Notes under the pieces: model-generated
Databases searched by the model: none
The model's input: only the letters and a program-made list of their open reading frames with translations
What the model was told of the DNA's origin: nothing
Made by a program: the position numbers and the translations under genes
Shown: in pieces, positions 25,630-39,500 of the stretch
How the letters are laid out: every line of letters starts with the position of its first letter
Position numbering within the stretch: position 1 is the stretch's first letter
Assembly: GCA_025677815.1 (NCBI GenBank)
Contig: JAIXMP010000028.1
Location: 248,001 to 312,000, forward strand
DNA from: Phascolomyces articulosus
Lineage: Eukaryota > Mucoromycota > Mucoromycetes > Mucorales > Lichtheimiaceae
DNA length: 64,000 nucleotides
Reading direction: 5' to 3'

Positions 25630-26609
25630 ATGTCATTATCATTACGTTGTGCGCGTCAGTTCGTTCGTTCTCCAAACACAATTTTTGTGGTATGTTATAA
25701 CCTTGAACTTTTTTATTATTTTATATGTATTCTAAGTTGTTTATAAATTGTTCAATACCCTTAACTGTTTTTTTTTCTAGCGTCATGCTCACAAAAAAGC
25801 ATCGATCCAGGTGCGATTAAATGAATATATTGAAGGTGTTGGTCTTCAAGGTAATAAAAAAAAAAAACATTCTATTGAATTCACAGCATAGTCAAGGTAG
25901 CAACTAAATGCCCTATTTTTTTATATCAATCCTTATATAGACGAAATTGTAACTGTTCGACGTAAGTAAAAGAAAGAGATCGGAATGGAGAAACCGTGTA
26001 TTATTTGGTACACCAATTTTTTTTATACTTATAAAACAATATATCCCGTTTAGCTGGTTTGATGCGAAATATTCTTTTCCCCACTGGTAAAGCAAGCTAT
26101 GTTAAATCATACGATGGTCCACGCAATCGAGAATTTGAAGAACAACAAAAAGCCTCTGCTGAACAATTAAAGGCCGATCAGGTAAAAAAAAAAAACAAAG
26201 GCGGGAGGAAGAAGAAAACGATTCGTAAAAGAAGGGGATAATACATGGATAGATCTATTTCTTCTATATATTGACGATAAATGATTGGATGGGGTATTAT
26301 ACATAGGCATCAGGTGCTGTTTTTGAAGCTAACAAGCGACAAGAACAAGTCAACCAAGTCGAATCCATTCTTTCTGGTGTTTCTGCACTTCAATTCAAGC
26401 GTGCTGTTGTTCCTGAAACCAACAATACATTTGGATCTGTCACTGCTGATGATCTTGCAAGTAAACTCAAGGAAGATTATGGTTTGAATGTGGATAAACA
26501 ATTGATTCAATTCAAGACAGAACGTATCAAGTCATTGGGTGAACATGAGGTGAATGTTGAAGTGGGAGGAAAGACTGTTACAATTAAGGTGGTCGTTGAT
26601 GCTGCTTAA
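25630..26609 (+). CDS. MRPL50: Mitochondrial large-subunit ribosomal protein bL9m
   Basis: Five exons: 25630-25689, 25781-25850, 25941-25961, 26054-26181, 26307-26609 (582 nt, 193 aa, all in phase). The basic N-terminus (MSLSLRCARQFVRSP) looks like a mitochondrial presequence. The bL9 N-domain follows as VRLNEYIEGVGLQDEIVTVR-PGLMRNILFPTGKASYV, matching the bacterial L9 pattern VEGLG-x-x-G-x-x-V-x-V-K-x-G-x-x-RN-x-L-x-P. The C-terminal part (about 100-193) has a KLKEDYGLNVDKQLIQF segment. Exon 3 is only 21 nt. It binds 23S-type rRNA at the L1-stalk side of the mitoribosome. Confidence 0.88.
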
Positions 26610-26924
26610 AAAGGGAACATAATATTTTGTTTTTCTTTCTTTGTTTCCCTCGCTCCTGTCCATTTCTCTTTCGCTTCATCCACTTTCTCCATGATATTAT
26701 TCATTTCTTTATCTCGTTTTTTTTCTCTGTAATTATACAATTGATAGACTTTCCGGGTGACACAGTTTCGGTTAGAAGCATCCACATATTTTGTGCAGCA
26801 ATAAAATAGCTAAAAAAAGTTATATAGTACAGCATCATCTTATTGTTGGAAAAATATACTGGATTATCGAAATGATGGAAAGAAATGGATAAAGAGAGTT
26901 TATGAAATAAATACATGCAGTATC

Positions 26925-27490
26925 TTACTGTGTATGTATAGTATGAGTGACAAAATATTGTAAATGAGCGTGAACTTACTAAAACAATCCTCAGCATACA
27001 TAATGCTGCAATACTTCTCCATTCACTTTTTCACACATATCTGGTATCTATTGAAACAACACCTATTATCACAATTTCCAATTGACACGTTAAAAAAAGT
27101 ACTTTTATCAAGATATATTCAAAAAAAAATACTCACGTGTATAAACATCTGTCACTCATCAGCAATTATACACATATACCTTTATATACATATATACATA
27201 TATATAAAAGAAGGACGGGGTTATCTTTTTATGATGAAAAAAAAGGAGGGTTAGGAGAAACCAGAAAAAGAACAAGGGGAAGAAGATGTGTTATAAAAAG
27301 TAGAAGTATCAAAGGATAAGAAAACCAACGTTCATGTTAAAACTTGTTGCAACATTTGTTGAAGGGAGCTGTTGGCGTCACTCTACATCAAAATCATCAT
27401 TATACGTTCAGTAGTGTATATATAATGAAATAGGAGGAATGTTCAGTGGAGTATATATAGATACTTTGTTGCCTTTTCTTTGATATAGCC
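26925..27490. repeat. Diverged noncoding duplicate, copy A
   Basis: This copy shares two separated blocks with copy B, in the same order and orientation. Block 1 (about 26970-27120) contains cttactaaaaca, then tctattgaaaca-x2-acctatt, then a conserved attgaca-x-gttaaa-type stretch and AGTAC. Block 2 (about 27325-27490) shares a 21-base identical stretch beginning acgttcatgttaaaac at 27328, then gaagggagc, tgttggcg and catcattat. Neither copy keeps a common open frame. Function unknown; a noncoding RNA or a regulatory element is possible. Confidence 0.6.
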
Positions 27491-28744
27491 GTGAATTTTA
27501 ATTGTAAAAGTGTAATCGGCATCTTACCTAATTAACATCTTTTCTCCTTACCGGCATCTCAAATAGACCTTCCTTCTTTTTTCCAATCACCGTTGTATAT
27601 ACGTAAAATAGGTAGTGTATTGCTTTGTGTGCTTTATTAAAAAGTAAAAATAAGTATTTGAGAAAATAAAAAGGGCTTTGTTTTAATTATCATATTCTTG
27701 TTCATTTTTTTGTTACCTGGTCGCTATCAATATGTACATACATTAAAGTAGTCAAAATGATTAAATACACCCTATTTACAAGTTGTAATAAATATATATG
27801 CACAGATATGATACTGATGCTAATAAGTAAATATAGCAGCACGAAAATGACAAAATTAGTGGAGTACGTTATATAGGACAATGTACTAAATACAGTATCA
27901 ATTGAACTTAATGGACATGAAGAGTGTGTGCAATAACTAAACGGACCGAGTCATCCTTTCGTTTTGTCTAGGTATGGAAATCAAGAATGATGTCCTGTAT
28001 TTTGGACCAAGAATTCTTCTCATGCTATATATTATACAACAGGATGGTAGATAGCTTCTCGATATATATATATTAATACTAAACGCCATGATAAAAATCC
28101 ATAGAATGAATCAAGAAAGATCGGAATAATTATTACATACCATCGATAAGATTCGCCACTAACAGACGCTTGTTAATTATTCAAACATTTCAATTGAATG
28201 GGGTACCTTAATCTCATCCAAGAAATCCAACTCTTATCCACTCGCTAGTATCAACATGCATCATGGATTGCTATAATTCGTAACTCCATTAATAATCGCA
28301 AATGAAATAATATAACCAAGATAAAGCAATTGCAGTATATAACGTCTTTAATAACGCCCAATAATTGAGTAATAGAGTTTTTACTGACACTTTCAGATAT
28401 TACTGTTTAGCCTACTGGTTGGTATGGTTATATTTTTGACTGTCCATACGATGTAACTCGCTATATCATTGTGCTATATATAATAACATTTTGATTATTA
28501 CACCCGTTTAGGGACATTCTTCAAGTTTTAAAAAACTACATATGTATATCTGTATACTCATATTTTCTCTCCATATCACATAAAAATATTAACATTTATA
28601 TGTTATAATTGAGCAAGCAATTATTTAAGACTTAATTTATTCTATTTCTATTAAGAATGCAACGAACAGGTTAAAGAAATTAACTGTCTGTCATATTTGA
28701 ATGACAAGGATTTACTAAAATAAATTATATTCAATAAACCTCAA

Positions 28745-29935
28745 AATGTGGAAAGCATGAGTATAATGAATGGCAACGAACTGCATATTATTTTACGAGC
28801 TTACTAAAACAGTCTTCTTTGCCGATGTATATAATTATGTATTGTATAATAATAATAATGCTTCTGCAATGCTTTCTTAATACACTTTTTTTTACGCCAT
28901 ATGTACCTATCTATTGAAACAGTACCTATTTTCATGATACTCATTGACATGTTGAAAAAGAAAGTACATTCTATCACGATATGTACATAGAATAAGTATG
29001 CACACACATGGAACATGTGTCACATCAATTTAGCATATTTTATGTAGATACATATCACAATATGATTTGAACGCCATAAGTACATTACATGCATAAAGAT
29101 TTTCAGATCTTTAACATCTTTTGTAATATACCTACTACTACAGCTATGCATTTTCTTTAGTGGCATCATATTATGTTTATCTCTTTCCTCCTATTTTTTT
29201 TTCTTTATACTTTTTTTTTGTTTTTACCATGGTAAAAATGAAGAAAAACAACGATGGAGGCGTAAAATTTCTCTAGAATTGAGCTAGTTGCTGACATGTG
29301 AAGAAAAAATTCCTCGTTTCTTCCTCCACTTTTAGTAAATTTTCCATACTGAAAAACGCTGTTTTCAAAAAAATAAAATAAATGACGTACTACTTAACAA
29401 CCAAGACTATGTTATTTGCGCGGTTAGTTCCATATCATAGAAAGGCAGGTGATCATCTTCTTGCCGGGCTATTCTTCTTACTGCACATTGAAAAAGTAGT
29501 TAACATGCATATTGTTATTGTTATTATTTCATATAATGACTATACTTAATGATGAATGATGATATAAACAATATCTCCAAATGTTCAATAAATGAATTAT
29601 AAAAAAACGAAGAATGGGGTAAAAAAAAAAACTTAAGATGAAAAGAAGGGAGGAGGGGTAGGAGAAGCTAGAAAAAAAAAGATCAAGGGGAGAATATATG
29701 ATATAAGAATAGCAAAACTTTACGTTCATGTTAAAACTTGTTATCAACATATATACTTGATTTTACTGAAGGGAGCAGACTGCTGTTGGCGCCATTATAC
29801 TTCAAAAACATCATTATTCATATCATACGACTATTGATGCTAATACTGATGATGATGATGGTAATGTATAAAGAAATAGGAGGGAGAACAAGTAAAGTAT
29901 ATGTACCTCTGTTGCTTCTTTGATCTATAATACGT
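28745..29935. repeat. Diverged noncoding duplicate, copy B
   Basis: Counterpart of the segment at 26925-27490. Block 1 lies at about 28795-28990 and block 2 at about 29600-29935, with the identical 21-base stretch at 29722-29742. The spacing between blocks is larger here (about 600 vs 200 bases). Conservation is patchy but collinear, so it is a duplication rather than chance AT similarity. Confidence 0.6.
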
Positions 29936-29999
29936 AGTGGAGTTTAGTTAGTAACTAAACAACACTTTTTTTTGCCCCCTATTGACATCTTCTTAAATT

Positions 30000-30026
30000 T
30001 CTCTCTCTCTCTCTCTCTCTCTCTCT
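30000..30026. repeat. (CT)n microsatellite
   Basis: An uninterrupted CT dinucleotide run in the gene desert, just after copy B of the duplicated segment. Confidence 0.95.
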
Positions 30027-31199
30027 TCTTTTTCTTTCTTTCTCACCATGATGTACGTAGCAAAAATATGCAATGCAGTCATCTGTATGCTTTATAAAAA
30101 AAAGATCAGCAAAAAAAAAATATTGAAAACTTTGCATAAAATGCTATGCTTATTGTAAATACAATCAAAACATTTAATAATTGTATCAAACCTATTATTT
30201 AGATCGGCAGTTAAATGAAATAAAACAATAACAGCAATAGAAATGACATATTTGATATTTACTATAGTTACTATTACCATTTCTTTATATTGGAATCAAT
30301 CTAACCATTATCTTTCTAACAGATAAGTGTAATAACCAAATGTTGTATTATTTTAATTACGTAATGATACAGCTATTCTAATACGTGATTTGGTAATATA
30401 TAAAATTATACCACCTTGAAAAACATTTGAAAAAATAGAAACCTTGAGAGAGCAAAAAAGGGTGTCATGACACGATCTTTGTATAACCTACTAGATGATC
30501 TACATTCCGTCCATAATAAACTCAATAAAAGATCTAATAAGTGAATTATTTAGTTAGATGTGATTGTTATATGAACTATGACGACAGTAAACAAGATGGA
30601 TAAACACCATAAAAGTTATGTGTGTGTAAAAAAAAATCATTCGGGATATAAAAAAAACAGCTGTCGATTTTTTATGGTAGAAGCTAGAACATAAACATAT
30701 GCAAAATCCAACCCGGGACTCTTGGAAGTTTTTTTAAAGTTTTTGAAGGAGAGGCACGACCAAGAGGACAATCGATTTCCAATAATAATATGTTATATAA
30801 TATATAACGAATATAGATATCATGATATTGCTCCTAAAAACAACAACAGTAGAAACCTTATCACTTTTTCATGATGGCGATGAGTTTCTTTTTACTTACT
30901 TTTGAATAAATATATCTTATATTATAAATGATAAGAATTATTGAAAAGGGAGCGGAAAATGATTGAAAGCGGGGCGGTCGGTAAATCTTGTCCCCCGGAA
31001 GTGTTTTTTTCTTCCCGAATTTAGGTAGAAAGGCGTATGTTGATGATTGCTTAGACTTTGCCAATGAAGTTAAGTCCCCTGAAAATGAATTTTATATAAT
31101 TATTTCTCGGGCGCGCGTTTTTCTTTATTTTATTATAATAAAAAATAAAACTTGTTTGTTTCTTCTTCTTCTTCTTGCTCTCTTCTTTTCTTTATCCAA

Positions 31200-31231
<32 letters not shown>

Positions 31232-31273
31232 ACAACCAACCAACAACAATAAAATATATAAAATTCGAGTGTG

Positions 31274-33187
31274 ATGGGTCAAGGTGTCAGTACAAAGAAG
31301 CATGGACAGCTTACTTTTGGCTACCTCAAAGTAGATAACAATAAATCTTCAACCACAGTAACAACGACTATTTTAAATACGACAACGGACTTATTACTCG
31401 ACCGACCCGAAGACTATGGCTTATCAACAACAATAACACCACCTCTTGATAAACATGATACCAAAGACGATCGCCATGAAATGGAGTCGACATTGTCATT
31501 ACCACCAAAGCAACCACAACAACAACAACCAAAACGTCCTGATTCCGGCTATGTAGAGGATAATCGTCTTGTCAAAGAATTGGCTTATATCGATACAACC
31601 TATTATTTGGATATCATGACCCAGTCAAAACAACCCACAAAAATTTCAAAAGACAATGATGCTATGGAACAACAGAAAAAATTAACATTTGGTGATATTA
31701 TACCAAAAGAGAGTGGTGGTCAATCTCTGCAAGAATTGCAGCTCTCCTGTCGCCACTTGACTAGTTTAAACTGCACCAATCTGTATTATTTAACCATGGT
31801 TCAGAAACTCGACTTGTAAGTTTGTTTTTTTTTTCTTTGTAAGGGGAAAGGGACGAGGAGGTTGAAGAAGAAGATGGTAGTGAAAAAATAGCCTTTTTGT
31901 TTTTTGCCACTCTAAGGAGTTGGGTGTATTATTCTATTCTTTCTCTCTCTCTTTTTATATGTATAAACCATACATTTACATAGAAGCAACTACAACTTAA
32001 ACTACAACTACTTTTTTTTTTTTTGCTATGATTACTATCTCCCCTTCCCCTTTATTTTTACTTTTTTTTGCCACCCAATGGTGTTTTTTTTAACTTGTAG
32101 TTGTTTTGTAATAGTTGTATGGTTTATATATATATATAGAAAGAGGAGGAAGATAAGAGGAGGTTGGAAAGAAGGGATGGAGAAAACAATATCCTTTTTA
32201 CGTTATTTGGGGCAAAATAAAGGAGCTTACCAATGCTCAACATTATTATCAATTACTAGGTCCAAAAATCACCTTACCAGTTTACCAGATGCCATTGGAT
32301 CACTTATCAACCTAACCGTATTACAATTGGCCCATAATCGACTTGTCGAATTACCAGATACGATCTGTGGTCTTGTCAATTTAACAGATTTAGACCTTGG
32401 ACACAATCAATTGACTCGACTTACACCTTATATCGGCCATTTGAAAAAAGTCACCCATTTGAACCTCAATCATAATCATCATTTATCCGATTTACCTATT
32501 GAAATGGGTGGTATGGAAAGTTTATCGTCCCTTTCCGTATTACATTGTCCCCAGGTGACCATGTTACCCGCTGAATTGTTGCAATTACCCAATTTACGTC
32601 GCCTTAAAATTGCTTCAGCAAACAACAAAAATAATAACAATCAAAACAACAACAACAACAATGACCAAAATGGAAATAGCAACAACGATGACGGATTTCA
32701 TATTACGGATCATTTGGCGCATAATCCACCTAGTTTACGTGAAATTTGTGCTCGTAAAAATTTAAAAGAAGCTGCCTATTACTTTCCTCATGTAAAACCC
32801 AAACCCTGCACAGCATGTGGTGAGCCTTATTTTGAATCGTACGTGCCACGCCGTCGACTGGTCGAACGGTCTGACTCTACGCTGGTTATATTCGAATATA
32901 GATTATGTTCAGCCCATTGGACAGATGATAATGATCGAATACGTTATGTGTTTAGCCATACACCACCTTCAATTACATCTTCTATAGAAGGAAGCGTTCT
33001 CAAATTTTTACCACCTATTGTGAATCCACATCATCTCAATACGCAACAACATCAATCCTCTTCTTCTACAATGCATCAAGACCAACGTATAATTACCAAC
33101 AATTCTACTACTGTGGAAGAAGAAAAAGTCGTGACTGCAAGCCGATGGCGTCCTCAACGATTTCTCAAGCGAGGTATTAAGCATTAG
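31274..33187 (+). CDS. Leucine-rich-repeat protein with predicted N-myristoylation signal
   Basis: Two exons: 31274-31815 and 32260-33187 (489 aa). The intron (444 bases) is long for this window, but its ends are consistent and the LRR consensus runs across the junction (VQKLDLSKNHLTSLP). The protein starts MGQGVSTKK, with Gly2 and Ser6 as in N-myristoyltransferase substrates. A disordered Gln/Thr-rich region follows, then about five to six LxxLxLxxNxLxxLP repeats (residues about 150-290). After an Asn-rich linker (about 297-320) comes a C-terminal region with CTACGEPYFESYVPRRR, a CxxC motif followed by a later Cys/His pair (RLCSAHW), possibly a small zinc site. LRR proteins of this plan (Sog2/SHOC2-like) scaffold signalling at membranes; the exact family is not recognised. 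Confidence 0.82.
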
Positions 33188-33579
33188 TTAATAGTTATAC
33201 TTCATCTTTGACTTTAGTAAACAACCACACACACACCTTTTTTTCTTCTTTTTTCTTGTAAATGTGTATTACTCCTTATTCTTCTTTTTCTAAACTGTGT
33301 TTTCAACTACACAGTTTTTCTCCACATCTCCCTTTTCCTATTCAAATTCTTTTTTCTTTCCCTATTTTTATTTTGCATAATTATCTTCTTATTGTATACC
33401 CTTCTTCATCTTTCTTTTTTGTAATTTATTGTTTTCATTCGATGAAAGAAAGAAAAACGCACACACACACAAATATATTTTACACATATTTTTTTTTATA
33501 TAGATTTTTTTTTGTTATCATTATTATTTAATATTTATATTATTTATTATTGTTATTAGTCTAAATGAAAAAAGATATA
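33188..33579. other. Convergent 3' spacer between LRR gene and UTP20
   Basis: Pyrimidine-rich sequence containing the 3' flanks of both genes. A small ORF here is low-complexity (Phe/Ile/Ser) and not considered a gene. Confidence 0.6.
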
Positions 33580-36500
33580 TTAATTTAATTTGGATTTGGA
33601 TTTCATCATTTTTCGTTTCTTTTGTCGTCGTTCAATCTTTCGTTGTGCTGCTAATTGTGGATCTGCAACAGCTTCTAAAGCACGCTTGGCTTTTCGTTCT
33701 TGACGTACATCTGCTGCACGTTGGCGTACTCTTTGATAAGCTGCAAAGTAAACTGTAGATCCAGCTTTTTGTTGTACCATACTAAGGACTTCATTACCCA
33801 ATTGTTTCAAATCCTCTATATATATTTAATAAATTAATCATCCATTAATTTCATAAATTTTACTTGTTTTTCATTGCCTCTAATGGTAATCCATAACATA
33901 TTTATAAATATATTTAACCTACCAAACTCTTTATCATCCTTAATCTGTTGATCATTTGTAACCCGATAAATGGGTGTAATCATAGATACCAAATAAGGGG
34001 CTAATTCTTCAGCTTGCATATGATTAGCAATGGCGGCAAAACATTTAAAGATGGAGGATCGCTATTGTAAAATTTATTCAAGGTCAATGTTATGATCAGG
34101 TTTCAAATTATTAATAATAAATAAAGATACATATATATATATATTTATATACACTTACCATTAAAATATTCTTGGAATTGCCTTTATTTTGTAAACTACC
34201 GCGTGCAGTAAATGTAAGTCGACGGAACATCCAATAATGTGCATTTCGAGTAGGCTTTTGATCCAACTTGGCCTGTGCAGTATTACTATGTTCTTGTTCA
34301 GGTTTACCATTCACAACGACTGTATCTTGTTCTTCCTCCTCATCATTATTTTCGCGACTATCTTCTTCTGCAGGTAAATAATACAAACACTTGGAAATAA
34401 AGAACAGATTGCGTACAATTTGACTGGCTTGATCTTCTGTCAAATAATGACTCTTGAGTTGTTCAATGAATTTCAATACCAATTGACTCATATTATCTCT
34501 TGAGAGGAATTCGCATGTAATATCACCATTGTGAGTACGATCTTCAGCATCGACATTGGCAAAATAATGACCAAATAAACGGGCCGAAGATGCACGAATC
34601 CATGCGTGAGGATGCAAAAGTGTCTCCTTGACTCCGTCCCACATTGTCATGGCATCTTCACCATACATGAGCTCTGGGAAACGTTTTCCAATCTTGGATA
34701 AGGTGCTGAGACTATAGTAAGCGACTTCCCAAGGGAAATCGATATCCATGTCTTCATCTTCATCGTCGGGATGAATTTCAGGTGCCTTGTTTTCTTCCAA
34801 TAAATGAGCCAAACGAGGGACCAAACTGGTAGCTAAAGATTTACTTCCTGATGTGTCCATCATTAAACCATACACTTGACAGCCGGCGCGTTGTAAACTG
34901 GCCCTGTCAGATTGAGCCATCCATTTATCCAACAATCGATAAATTGTCGTGAGTTTGTCATCCGTGCATCGACCCAATAATAACTTGATCAATTCTGCAG
35001 ACATTTCACGACATTTGGCAGATTCATCATTCACCAAACGTAACACAAGTCCCAAAAACATGGACTCCGCATATTCCATCAAAATCGTATCACCAAACTT
35101 GTCTATAATTTGATGATGTAATTCCATGATGGATTCACGACCTGTTTCGTGTACATATTCCAAGTTGCGTACAATAAAGCTCATTTGTTTCTTGAGACGA
35201 TCACGGCCTTGTGGGTAATCCATCAAAAAGGTAAAATAGACAGAACGGGCTTGGTCACGGATTTCCTTGGCTTGGTTGGTGACCATGATTTGACCTACAA
35301 GATCCATAATATCATAGACTTCAGGAGCCATGAATTTTCGACCAATGACAGCTCGAATCAATGCAAACACTGTGCTTTGTCGATCAGGTTCTTCTAAATC
35401 AGGTCGAATAATGTTGAGCAAATAGACCAATTGATGTTCAGAAAGTTTGGCCTTTTCATTATCACGGATACAAACAGTAATCAATTTGAAGCAGGATTGA
35501 ATCAATTGGGAACGGGTGTTACCAGCACTCTTGATCAACTGGAAAGATCGTTTCATAACAGCAGGTACGGCATTGGGAACTTCATCCAATGGATAAGTGA
35601 TCAAAATACGCATAATCTTGGTACCCAAAATAATGCTACTAGTATGATTCGAATGCAAAGTATTTGAAATCAAAGGCACCAACGGATTCAATTTTTCACG
35701 ATGTTCCTCTTGAGTACAATCAAACTTGTTACGACGTAATGCAGTCAATAGTAAATGTAAACCAAAATCAACAAAACGATAAGCATTCGTAGCCAAATGA
35801 TCCTTGGGTGTCAAATCCATACGTTTCAGTTGCACTTCATAATTCTTTTCCAGTTGACTCTTCTCCACCTTGGCCTTAGATTTAGCCTTGTACGTATCCA
35901 AGTTTTCAGTGATCAATCCATGAGCAAATTCCAAAAGTTCTAAGGACTCAAATTCAGGATTACGCACCAAGCCAGCAGAAATACGTTTTAAGATATCATC
36001 CACCTTGCGCAAGATTTTCAAACTTTGGGTTTCAGACATGACATCCTTGAGAGGTAAAAGCAAGATGGGCAGGTTTTCGAAATGTATAACTTTGCTGAGA
36101 CTCTCAAAGGTGGCCATACTCTTTTGACTCTTGGCTTCCTTGATCTTGCCTGTCATTTCATCGGCTTCTTTTTCTTGACCTGTCTTGCCAAAAACATCAT
36201 TGATCAAAACATCCACAATGTCTCCTAAACAGTAATCAAGTTGACCCACTTCAAGACGAGGGATGGTATCAGCTAAAAGAACATTGACAGTGTAACCCAA
36301 TACATGGACTTCGTAACCCTTGGTCAAGGCTGTTTTGAGTTCTTTGATAATAAAGGACAAGTAGGCAGGGCCAAGATAAGCGTTGACCTTGAGTAATGTT
36401 TCTCGAAGTGTTTCTCGTACATCAAGAGCTCGACTACGAATCATTTGACATAAACTGACCAATAAACCAGGCAAATTGGTTCGCATGGATCTTTCAGGAA

Positions 36501-39500
36501 GAGCACGTAATAGTTTGGCCACTCCCAGAGCAATAGGTACACGAGTAAGAGCAGCCTGTTTGGTTTCAGTCTTGGTCAAATAAGTATTTAAGGATGGCAA
36601 CATACGATGAATAACCGTATCATGAATTTTGGCAGCAAGATCCTTGGGTTGTTCTTGCTCTTGCTCTTCTTCCTCTTCTTGTTTCTGATCACCATCTTGC
36701 GGTGTTTCTTTTTCTTCTTCCTTTGCAATTTGTTCTGATGACTTGAAATCAATACGGACCTTTTGACGACCCATCACACGGACAGCTTGTTCATCCGATA
36801 CTTCCACATCCTTCAAATCAAAATGGAAGGCATCTAAAATAGCACTGACGATCTTGAGGTAAACCTTTTCCATGTCTTCCTTTTTGGCAATCAAATCCAT
36901 ATAATTACGGAACATGCCATAGTAACGTGTCCAGCCCAATTGTCGAGCCAACGAGGTAATGGTGGCACAACATTGATTGATCAAATTGTGATCTTTGATA
37001 CGATCGGTTTCATAAAAGAAGGCAGTGACCAAGGGGATAAAGACACTATTGACAGTAGTGGGTTTGATGGTACCTGTTTCAGCTGTTTCGGCCAATCTTG
37101 AAAGAGCACGGACACGACGATGCAATTGCATGTGATAGATATTATTGAAAAAGTTGACTTCTTCATCACCATTGCCGAGCAGTACAACCATATCTTCGAA
37201 CACAGGTAATTCAGGGAAAGTGCGAACACCAGCGTTCAACAAATTGACAAATTCCAAACGGATCAGTTCAATATGATTAGTCAAACCACGCTTGATGGCA
37301 GGGAAAATCATATGAGTGACATAATTCAATAACAATCGTTTCTCCTCTGCATCTTGTTGTTCTTGAGTAGCCTTTAAATAAACGGACATACAATGGGTAG
37401 CTGCACCACGAAGAGCCATTTCTTCAGGATCATGCATATTATGGACAAATTGATGAAGGAGAGGCAACCATTGTTGATGATCAAAGGTTGGATAAAGATC
37501 ATCCGCTACCGTATTCATAGCATCCAAAATACCATCATAGTCAGGTTCATCCAAACGTTTAGCGGAATAAGTATTCATGGCGCGCAAAAGTTCGCCAACC
37601 TTGGTAAGTACAGGGTTGACATCCACAAAAGCTTGGAACACATTGACCAAAGCTGTACGGCATTCACGTGAACGCAAGCTAGAAAAGAGTTGAGAAGCAA
37701 CACTGTAGTATTGTGAAAACACCAATTCCATTTCCTTGAAACCGGGAATAAGATGAATAAACTTGGCCCATACAGACAAAATATGTTCCTTGGTCTTTTC
37801 AGGTATAATACGACTTGATTTACGCAAATTGGGAAGTAACAATTCCACAATAACAGCTGCTTGTTGTCCATTGGTGGTCAAAGGAGCAATCCGTGAGACA
37901 ATAGCGATTTGACGAACAGAATAAACACCGCTACCAAATTGGGTTTCATCCTTGGATTTGGTCAAACGGAAATGCAAGTGTTGCAGCAAGGTATCCACAT
38001 GAGGGACGAAAAGTCGGTCCTTTAGTGGTACAAAATCACCTTCCATTTCACTATCACAATGATTCAAAAGGGCATCGATGATATCAAGCACATCTTTCAA
38101 TACATTTTCCTTGATCGTAGGAGCACCCAAAACACCGTAGAGCTGAGGTAAAAGGTTCTTGTCATAGTCTGCAAAATAAGAGACACGATCACGCCGTTCA
38201 ATCCATGTTTTAAACATGGCCATAATAGCCAATTTACCCTGAGGTGCTTCTTTGGGTAAAGCGTGCAAACGAGGTGTGATAAAGGCAGCAAAGATGACAG
38301 GAAGATAAGGTGTAAAGTTGAAATCAACATTCAGTCGGAAAGCTTCAACCATACGTTTGACCGTAGCGTTATGAACATCCTTGGTTTTTCCAGTTGCTTG
38401 ATATTGTTGTTTTTTCTCATCCTCTTCTTGTTGCTGTTCTTCATCGTCCTTCTCGTCTTCATCAGTTTTTCGTCGTTGCGTAAACGTACCGATGTAAAGC
38501 ACCAACTTGAGAAGAGTAGGTAAATACACTTCCACCTTGGTACGCATGGATGCCATTAGGCCTTCCAGCATGGTCAAGTAACCTGCTTGGCGACCCATAT
38601 TGATATTTTCCAATAATTCGTTACCACGAGCATCCAATTTGAATTCAGTCAAAGCACCTGTTTTATTGTCGTGGACACCGTCGGGTAATTCAAGAACGGT
38701 TTTGAAAGGAGCCAAAGCCAAATCAAGAAAATATTGAACCTCAGTAGGTTGACAGATAGCTACAGCACCAAGAATAGCATTACGTCGAGATTCCTTGTTG
38801 ACTCGAGCACCTGATTTTCCACGTCGTGCTGCAGGTTGTACCAATCGACCATACAAAATACGCATAATGATCGGCATCAGTTGTTCACGATGAGCTGGAT
38901 CAATCGAAGCTTGTACTTCGTCTGTCGATAAAAAGGCGAATACTTCGTGACGGAAACGTTGTTCATTTAACAAGTTGCGTAAATTATCTGTATAAGGTGT
39001 CACACTTTTATGTTTCCAAGTAAAGACACATTCGAGAGCTGCTTTTTGCAAAGCAACTTCACCTTTGCTAAGCAAACGCATCAAGATGCTGTACATATCA
39101 TCTGTCTTGTACATGACTTTGGGGTTGGTAAAGGCAGCAAACATGTCAAGCCAACTGATCATTCGGGATTTGGTGATATTAGGTGTACGGCGAAGGATTT
39201 TGAAATTTTCTTCTTCGCTATCAATCTCCATGGCATCTGCATCTTCCTCTTCTTTTACTTTGGGTTCCTCGTCTGTAAGATGTTCGTCCTCTTTGATGAT
39301 ACTGTTGAATTCCTTTTCAACAAATTTAAAAAAGGTGGGGATTAAATGACGTGCACGCTTTTCAGTAATAGCAGGTGTGCCCTTGAGTGTTTGTAAAATC
39401 AAAGAGTAATAATGCCAGTAATCCATGCGTGCATTTTCTTGACCGGATAACTATTTTGTAAAAAGAAAAGCCAATTAGTTATAAACATCCATTCACCGAA

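Larger units (their letters stand above)
26610..31273. other. 4.7 kb gene desert upstream of the LRR gene
   Basis: No protein gene is supported on either strand. Very AT-rich, with runs of TATA and a CT microsatellite at 30000-30026. It contains two diverged copies of a noncoding segment (listed separately). The last 130 bases before 31274 are a pyrimidine-rich leader (CTTCTT/TTTCTTTTC runs), probably the 5' UTR or promoter of the LRR gene. Confidence 0.6.

Noticed and set aside
1844..26609. Possible secondary-metabolite or nutrient-uptake gene cluster
   Set aside because: Neighbouring genes (autophagy, prefoldin, copper chaperone, mitoribosome) are unrelated housekeeping functions with mixed orientation.
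30861..31064. Minus-strand ORF (MAKSKQSSTYAFL...) upstream of the LRR gene
   Set aside because: Short, opposite to the leader of the LRR gene, and the C-terminal half is AT-derived; no supporting exon.
32078..32259. Upstream extension of the second LRR exon as an independent start
   Set aside because: The extension is low complexity, while splicing from 31815 to 32260 restores a perfect LRR consensus across the junction.
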